A stretch of DNA of 64,000 nt. It comes from Chlamydomonas sphaeroides. Taxonomy: Eukaryota > Chlorophyta > Chlorophyceae > Chlamydomonadales > Chlamydomonadaceae. Positions 57,314-64,000 of the stretch are shown here, piece after piece (position 1 is the first letter of the stretch; every line of letters begins with the position of its first letter). The notes beneath the pieces were generated by a model that worked only from the letters and a program-made list of their open reading frames with translations, ran no database searches and had not been told where the DNA came from. The stretch spans positions 9,804 to 73,803 of the forward strand of contig BDDC01000045.1 in assembly GCA_001662425.1 (NCBI GenBank), read 5' to 3'. A program made the position numbers and the translations under genes.

Positions 57314-59388
57314 CTACAGGTCCTCTAGGATGAGCCGCGCGACCCACAGCACCGCCGCGAGAAACGCGCCACTCACGGCTATCGACTTCGCGCTATTGCC
57401 GAGCTTCCCGGCTGCCTCCTGCATCGATCGCAACGCCGCCTGCAGCACCACCAACAAGCTCCCCGCGCCGACCAGCACAAGGGCCGACGTGATCATCAGC
57501 CGAGTGCTGTCATCAAGGGGCAGCCGGGCCTGCGACGGGACACGAAGCGACGCACATCGGGACGGTCAGCAAAGCGGCGGGACGCCAGGCACACAAGGGA
57601 AGATGGACCTCCCAGCACGTCGCTAGAGCAGCCGGCGAGCAGCTTCTTGCCGCAGCACTCAGCACACCTGCAGCGCCTGCCTCGGCACAGTCTCACCGTC
57701 CGTCAGCTGGGCCAGCACGATGCCCGTGACGGCACCGCCCAGGGCAATGACGCCCGCCAGCGTGAGCGGCGAGAACTGGCGAGGGCCCGGCTCGCCGGGC
57801 TTGCGCAGCTTCAGGTCGCCGGTCGCCACGAACTGCTTCACGCCGGGCTCGCCGCCAGCGAAGCCACCCGCCACACCGGCTGCGCGATGAGGGCAAGATG
57901 CAAAGGAGGGGCACGGTGAGCTAGCCGGCCGTGCGAGCTGCTGAACGGCGGGCAGATGGAGCGCCCGGCGGCATGACGCCTTGCCAGTGCCAACGTACAG
58001 GCGGTACCGTACGACCTGCGCCCAGGACTGTTGCGCTTGATAGCCATGTAGCAGTGCCGAGCTCGCCAGCCCGGTCCCTCAGTGCACTTGCAACCTAGGA
58101 TTAGTACAGCCCATGCCTTCCGGGCCAGGGTACCAACATCCCTGCTCGCGAGTACCCAGGACATGCCTAGGGCACTAGCAAATCAGGTTCAAACCCAGAA
58201 GTACGCGCGCAGTCCTACCCAGGGGGCCGATGTCCTCCTTGCCGGGGTACTTGGTTGGGTCGTCAATGACCACACGGCCCTTGGCGCCCGACTTGCGCAG
58301 GTCAATCTCGCTGAGGGACACGCGAGGACACAAGCATGCGGGAGCGTCAGATCCTCTCAAGGCCAAGCAGCACACAGCACGAACCATGACTGCGACATGA
58401 GCAAAACAAGGAAGGACGCTCGACAGGAAGGAAAGGAGGTCCAATAATGCCTTGCAGTGCTCATTCGAAACTCACTCCTTGTTGAAGCCAACGTAGATGG
58501 CGGCCTTGCCCGCGGGGGCCTTGGGCACGTACGGGGACGACGGCCCGACAGCGGCGATGGCCTTGGCGGGCTTGCTCTTCTTGTCGTTCTACCGAAGCGG
58601 CGGAAGGAGGCGCGGGCAAGTAGTGAACACCTGACAAGCCGGCGGGTGGGCGCGTGTACGCCGCTGGCGCACGCCACACGAGCGTGCACCGGTCCCAGCC
58701 CTAGCCACCGCCCTGATGTCATTTTTGCCTACCTTGACGGCGTCGCGAACCTGCCACAGGCCGACCTCGCCGCCGGCCCAGCCACCGGTGCCCAACCAGT
58801 CGCGGCTTGGGTACTTCCGGGGGTCGTCCTTGATGACGCGGCCCTTCCGCCCCTCACGGCTGCCGTAGCCGTCCTCCTTCTCGAAGCCGATGTAGATCTC
58901 CTCGGTCGGGCCAGCGCGGGCGGAGGTCGAGGGCTGCTTCTGCTAGGGAGGCAGGACACGCATGCGCGCGGAGTGAGCCAAAGCCGCAGACGTGGAACGC
59001 GCAGCCTGTGGATAGCTGCTACAATGGTAAAAGCTGGGCAGCAAGCCGTAACACAGAACGCGCAGAAAGCCGCAAGCGCACGACTCGGTCGGGTCAGCAA
59101 GCTGCAAGCTGGGTAAAGCCAGCGGCCCTTGAGCGAAGTTGGAGTATCTGCTTCAACGCTTGGATTGAAAGCTGCTGTCGTCCCGCAACGGGCGAGGCCG
59201 CCTTATCCTCGGCGCACAATCAAGCTCGACCGTCCGCGGGCCTTCTTGCCGCGGTCGCTACCCTCCACGCTAAGCAGCTGCAGACCCACCTGCTGGACCG
59301 CAGCAGGCGGCAGCGAGCTGCCACGCAGGCCGACGACCGGCCGCGCGGCAGGAGCGCTGGACACGCGCTTGAGCACGGAGGTCTGCAT
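57314..59388 (-). CDS. Probable chloroplast membrane protein with internal duplication, possibly DUF1118/RIQ-like
   Basis: Six exons on the minus strand from ATG 59388 (exon 1 MQTSVLKRVSSAPAARPVVG) to TAG 57314-57316, about 300 residues. The N-terminus looks like a chloroplast transit peptide. Two related units follow. Unit 1 has EIYIGFEKEDGY, GRKGRVIKDDPRKYPSRDW and GGWAGGEVGL. Unit 2 has AIYVGFNKDEIDL, AKGRVVIDDPTKYPGKED and GGFAGGEPGVKQFV. The C-terminal part has hydrophobic helices (LTLAGVIALGGAVTGIVLAQ, MITSALVLVGAGSLLVVLQA and AVSGAFLAAVLWVARLIL), so it should be an integral membrane protein, probably thylakoid. The GG(F/W)AGGE...G segment before paired helices recalls the plant DUF1118 family, which includes the grana proteins RIQ1 and RIQ2 affecting antenna organisation. 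That assignment is from memory of the family and is tentative. Confidence 0.7.
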
Positions 59389-60373
59389 GGTGATGTGTGT
59401 GTATGTGGGCGCGGATGAGTGAGCCGCTAGAGTGGCTACACAGTGTCGCGCGCGGCGACATATCCCCGCCGCTCGTCGGGCAACCCTCGCACAGCGATAA
59501 CCGCCAACCGGCCAAATAGGCGCCAAGAGTGGGCGCACTGCCCACGTTATACACAGGGTCATGCGCTCAGCATCCCCGCGGCGCGGAGTGCTACTGCTCG
59601 TGCCATGTTGTCTTGTACATGTCGGCCCAAGAGCCAAAGTGCCAAGCCCCAGCCCCCCCAGCGCCACAACAGCACCAACAAGATGTTTTTGCGCTTTGTG
59701 GGGCTCAAGTTACAGTGCCCACACCCAAACGCTTCCGCGCTTCGAGAAGTACTGCGAGGCGGAGCGTGGGGGAGTTGGGTCCCTTCAGGTCCCTTTGAGC
59801 ACCTAGCATGACAATAGCGAAAGCGAGTGGCTATGCTGGCGGTGGTGCTTGGAAAGGTTTACAGCGGTGGTGTAACAACAGCAACAACAGGACTTCGTAC
59901 AACATGGGGCTGTGACCGACCCCAGCGCGCGCGAGCGTCTTGCACGCCCCACCCCCTCTCCTACCCAGGAGGCCCTTCCTGCTCCTACCCATGGAGGAGC
60001 CATATGGGGCCCCCACGCGCCGCCCCGGCGTGGACGTCGCAGAGCGGATGTTTGGTTTCCCAACGAGCCGTAACTAGCCAACGTTGCCCGCTCGCCCCGC
60101 CCGCGCCCCGGCCCCATCCGCCCAACGCTCACACATATGGGCAGGGGTCTCCCCTGCATATGGGCTCTCCGGACTCTCCTTTCAGGTCGGTATCGCGTGT
60201 GACATCCTCCCCGCATCCCAAGCACACACCGCCCCCAAGGCATCGCCTGCCGTACTCAGGACTGGGTTCCTCAGCTGGCACCTGCGGCGTGCCTCCGCGT
60301 TATCTCGCCGCAAGCCTCCATCTTTGGGGGGGGGGGGTGCCTGCCGTGCCTGCTTTGTAAGTCACGCAAGCAC

Positions 60374-60734
60374 NNNNNNNNNNNNNNNNNNNNNNNNNNN
60401 NNNNNNNNNNNNNNNNNNNNNNNNNNNNNNNNNNNNNNNNNNNNNNNNNNNNNNNNNNNNNNNNNNNNNNNNNNNNNNNNNNNNNNNNNNNNNNNNNNNN
60501 NNNNNNNNNNNNNNNNNNNNNNNNNNNNNNNNNNNNNNNNNNNNNNNNNNNNNNNNNNNNNNNNNNNNNNNNNNNNNNNNNNNNNNNNNNNNNNNNNNNN
60601 NNNNNNNNNNNNNNNNNNNNNNNNNNNNNNNNNNNNNNNNNNNNNNNNNNNNNNNNNNNNNNNNNNNNNNNNNNNNNNNNNNNNNNNNNNNNNNNNNNNN
60701 NNNNNNNNNNNNNNNNNNNNNNNNNNNNNNNNNN
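60374..60734. other. Assembly gap (361 N)
   Basis: Unsequenced bases. Any apparent open frame across this interval is meaningless. Confidence 1.
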
Positions 60735-61629
60735 CCGGCTATGCTTAGGAGGCAGGTATGCGGTTAGGTTACCGGTGCGGGAAACGGAACCCAGCGCCGC
60801 CTCGGGGGAACTCGGACCCAGGTTTGCCCAGCCCCCGTACCAATGTGTAGGCTAACTGGTGTCGGCAATGCGGATTGATGCGGTAACAGCACCCGCCGAC
60901 GCGCGCATGTGTGAGGACTGTAAGCAAGACTTGCACGCTCCCCGCCTGAGCCTGATTGTGCAAGGGCTAGGATGCCGGACTACTTTGACATGGGTTGAAA
61001 TCATTGTAGGGAGGAGGGGGCGAGGACGCGCCACACAGTACGCCACGCGGCTCCGACCAGAGCGTGGACCGAGCCAGTGGAACTCGGGAGCCAGGGCAGC
61101 CTCAAGCACTGGCCCGACCCAGTAGTCGCGTTGCCAGCAACCAGTCCACCGTAGTTAGCCCAGAGCGATGGCGCGGAGCCGGGACGCCAGCGTCCGCCAG
61201 CGTCCTGGGTCCCCGACGCTGTATGGACATGACCCACTCGCGGCACCGACCTGCAAAGAAGAAGATTAGAGCCCCTACGCGAAAAGTGTGGAAGCGGAGA
61301 GGCGGCAGGCGGAGCGCATATCTAGTTGTCGACACCGGCGGAGGGCAGGGAGCGGGAGGCTGATTGAGGCACCGGCGACGTGAAGTGACAGCAGCACGGA
61401 ACATAGCATGTTAACTAGCAAGGGGGTACCGAGGCTTGCGGTGGGCAGGCGAAAGCAGGCAGCGGAGCGGCCGTGCTACCTTCGCATATTTGTTTTTGAC
61501 GGGCGTGGTGCGGGGAGGGGGCCCTGGAGGGGGAGTCGGGAGGGGGGGAAGGAGGCGACCCGGCTTACCTCACCGAAGGCGTTGGCAGCGTTTGTGAAGG
61601 TTTGGCAGTTACTGACAGCATCTTGAGGG

Positions 61630-61686
61630 TGAGGGAAGCGGGGGAAGCGGTGGAAGCGGGGAAGCGGGGGAAGCGGGGGAAGCGGC
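61630..61686. repeat. Purine-rich GGGGAAGC microsatellite
   Basis: Six to seven imperfect units of GAAGCGGGG run along one strand, forming a homopurine tract about 370 bases upstream of the kinesin start codon. Confidence 0.75.
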
Positions 61687-62050
61687 CTGGAGGCGGGCGG
61701 GGGACGGGGAAGGGCGCGAGGGGGTTTCGTGCAGTTCCGCGCTTGCACGACCCCATCTCCCTGGCTCACAAGTCAGCCAGAGTTCCATATCTACTGACAT
61801 ACATGAGTAGCACACGTCGCCTCTGACCAACGCGGCGACAAGGCGGCTAAGCGCAGCTTGAACCCTGGGCGACAGCCGGCCGCACAGACACTGCTTAGCT
61901 CTTGTTAGCCACAATATCTGCCATTCTTTATAACTGCACGTGAACATCAGCGTTGTTGGTGACGGAAAGTCGAGTTGGTGCTTTGCATCTTCCCCCGCTC
62001 GGTCGCGAGCTGCGACTGGCAGCTTGCAGCGCGGCTTAGCAGCTACCTAA

Positions 62051-64000
62051 ATGGACTGGACCAGAAACCTGCGGGGTGGCGACAGCGGCTTTACACCGCG
62101 TCGCGCCCGAACGACCGCTCCGCTCGGAGCCGAGAAGTCGAAGGACAAGGACAGCAAGGCCACCACGCCTGGCGTTACGAATGGGCTTGTGAGTGCCTGC
62201 CACAGCTGGCAATTGCGGGTCAACAAGGCAACCCCCTTTTTGGGTGTGGCTTCGTGCCGGCTGTCGGATGCCGAAGTTGCACGCTCACGCGCAGGCGTCA
62301 GTGCGCATCCAAGGCACAACCAGCGCTCGGAAGATGCAACTCGTCGTCGACCCGCAAGCACCGGACTCGCAACAACAGCGAGACGGCAACTCGCCCTCAA
62401 AAGCTGGCCCACCCAGCGTGTACTCGGTATGTGCTGGCGCCACCAGGGGGCCCCTGAACCACCTCCCAACCTCATTTCAAGAGGGTTACGTGATTATCCA
62501 GCCTTATGCGTGACAATGCCGCAGTCCCGTGGCTGGAAGAGGCCAGGAATTAGGGGCTGTCGTCAGCAGGTCTGAGCTGTGGTGCCCCCGCGGCCTCTGC
62601 AACCGTCTGCAGGGAGACGGCGAGTACGACATGGATGGTGACATGATGTCCTTTGAGAACGACAGCGTCCGGGTGCGTTCAGCCTCCAGTGCCTGGCTCC
62701 TGCACGCGACGTCTTCCCAGCTGCCGACAGCTCCGCGCGTTCCTGCGTACAGGTGTTTGTCCGCGTGCGGCCGCCGACGGAGCAAGAGCTTACCCACGGT
62801 GCGGCAGGGCACGCATGGCACGCTTTCTGCCGACGCAAGCAGGCACCTGTACAAGCAACCTTCGGCGTCCGCCCGCAGACAAGCATGAACGCTGCCTCAA
62901 CATCGTCGGCAGCAGGGAGCTGCAGCTGGCGGTCAAGGAGAAGCAGAACAACACGCACCGCTTCGTGTTCGACCAGGTCCTGCCAGAGAACACCACGCAG
63001 GAGAGCGTGTTCGAGCGTGAGTGTCCGTCTCTGCTGGCCCACAGGGCTGCCGTCCCACAGCTCTACGGGAGCTTTGGTTGCCACCAGGAGTCGGTTAGAC
63101 TTGCATTGGCTTCCCAAACTGAGGCATGTTTCCCTTCCGTTCTTGCGATGGAACGGTTACCCGCCCACCACCTGCCTGCCTAGTTGCCGGCCTGACTGCG
63201 GTGGACAACTGCCTCGCGGGCTACAACTCTTCTATCTTCGCCTACGGCCAGACGGGCGCCGGCAAGACGTTCACCGTCATTGGCCAGATCCACGACGCCG
63301 AGAAGCGCGGCCTGGCACCCCGCGTGTTTGAGTACCTCTTCACCAAGATCACGGAGAACGAGAACACGCGGGGGGCAGAGATGGTCAAGTGAGCATGAGG
63401 CGTGATGGGGCGTGATGGTCGATGCCGTGTTACATTGTCCAGGGCTTCTCGGCCGAGCCTTAGAGCGCAACCGTGCCGCGGGCCTCTTCCCGTCCTACCC
63501 TTAGAGGGGCATGCAAACATGTGATGGTGTGGGTGTGTGCTGCTGACCGCAGGTACAACTGCCGGTGCGCGTTTCTGGAGATCTACAACGAGACCATCGC
63601 GGACCTGCTGTGCCCGAACGCCCAGAACCTGCCCATCCGCGAGGACCCCGAGAAAGGCCCCTACGTAGAGGGCCTCTCCGAGCCTCCCGCCCTCAACGGT
63701 GCGCCCTGGCGCTCAACCCAACGCCCACGCTCAGCCTCACAATGCAGCTTGCTGTACCTCGCTCCAAGCGCCCGGCCGCGCGTGTGCGCCGCTACCTGAC
63801 ATGACGGTCGCTGACCGCGCTCTCATGTGTCCTGTGGCTGTTTTGCCGTTGGCCCCTTGGCTCCCACAGTGGACGAGATGCTGCAGCACCTGCTCAAGGG
63901 CGCCGAGAACCGGCACACGGGCGAGACGCGGCTCAACCGCGAGTCGAGCCGCTCGCACTCGGTGTTCATGTGCACCGTGGAGAAGACCGTCACCTCCAAC
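62051..64000 (+). CDS. Kinesin-12 family motor protein, N-terminal part
   Basis: Eight exons are visible (62051-62188, 62295-62426, 62613-62672, 62753-62798, 62879-63016, 63184-63388, 63553-63698, 63870-64000) and join in phase to 332 codons; the gene continues past the window. Kinesins are microtubule-dependent ATPases, and kinesin-12 members act in spindle and phragmoplast organisation. A non-motor leader of about 110 residues precedes VFVRVRPPTEQELTH. The motor shows HRFVFDQVLPENTTQESVF, then AVDNCLAGYNSSIFAYGQTG with the P-loop GQTGAGKT. LEIYNETIADLL and the switch I motif NRESSRSHSVF are also intact. NCLAGYNSSIFAYGQTG and GLAPRVFEYLF favour kinesin-12 (PAKRP/POK/KIF15) over other classes. 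All three nucleotide-contact motifs visible so far are canonical. Confidence 0.92.

Larger units (their letters stand above)
59389..62050. other. Intergenic region with assembly gap, no gene recognised
   Basis: This lies between the divergent 59388 and kinesin genes. It holds the promoters of both, a 361-base gap, a G-run of 10-11 at about 60328-60338, and a purine-rich repeat near 61.65 kb. No reading frame has recognisable motifs. A gene interrupted by the gap cannot be excluded. Confidence 0.45.

Noticed and set aside
58130..58220. tRNA or SINE suggested by a B-box-like GGTTCAAACCC
   Set aside because: No A box or cloverleaf could be built, and the sequence lies inside an intron of the 59388 gene.
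60084..60767. Long open frame across the N gap
   Set aside because: Most of the frame is unsequenced; the flanks have no motif.

Overview
The window looks like nuclear DNA of a green alga, most likely a volvocine or Chlamydomonas-type chlorophyte. It is GC-rich, and its genes have many short exons separated by GC-rich spliceosomal introns. TGTAA, the chlorophyte polyadenylation signal, lies downstream of several genes. PsaI, a plastid gene in land plants, is present here as an intron-containing nuclear gene with a targeting presequence. No bacterial operon, phage, CRISPR array, rRNA or convincing tRNA was seen. I assembled exons by hand from reading frames, splice consensus and phase; where exon limits are quoted, the phases were checked.

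Layout, left to right: no gene recognised at 1-2434; a membrane-anchored alpha/beta hydrolase (+, 2435-8034, 14 exons); PSAI (+, 9327-10132); a SET-domain lysine methyltransferase of the Rubisco-LSMT/SETD6 class (-, 14747-10837), divergent from an unrecognised probable chloroplast membrane protein (+, 15112-17744); a cysteine dioxygenase (+, 18071-19634); a PDDEXK-like DUF506 protein (-, 23182-21589); two tandem P3A plasma-membrane H+-ATPase genes (-, 31021-25219 and 40939-32634); a LepA/EF4 GTPase with a probable organelle presequence (-, 48557-41683); an SR45/RNPS1-type splicing regulator (-, 51057-48970), divergent from a Ste20/OSR1-type kinase (+, 51395-56153); a probable chloroplast membrane protein with an internal duplication, possibly DUF1118/RIQ-like (-, 59388-57314); a 361-base assembly gap at 60374-60734; and the 5' part of a kinesin-12 gene (+, 62051 to the window edge).

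The genes do not form one pathway. PSAI, the 15112 gene, EF4 and the 59388 gene are linked only by probable chloroplast destination. The most informative structure is the H+-ATPase pair. The two copies share blocks of almost identical DNA, yet one has far fewer introns. They also differ in the loop between transmembrane helices 5 and 6 (about 60 versus about 19 residues) and in their C-terminal tails. Other points of interest are three apparent GC-AG introns, an ~81-bp sequence present in inverted orientation at 1.5 and 7.3 kb, a perfect 16-bp hairpin near 24.7 kb, and a duplicated 5' splice site inside the EF4 gene.
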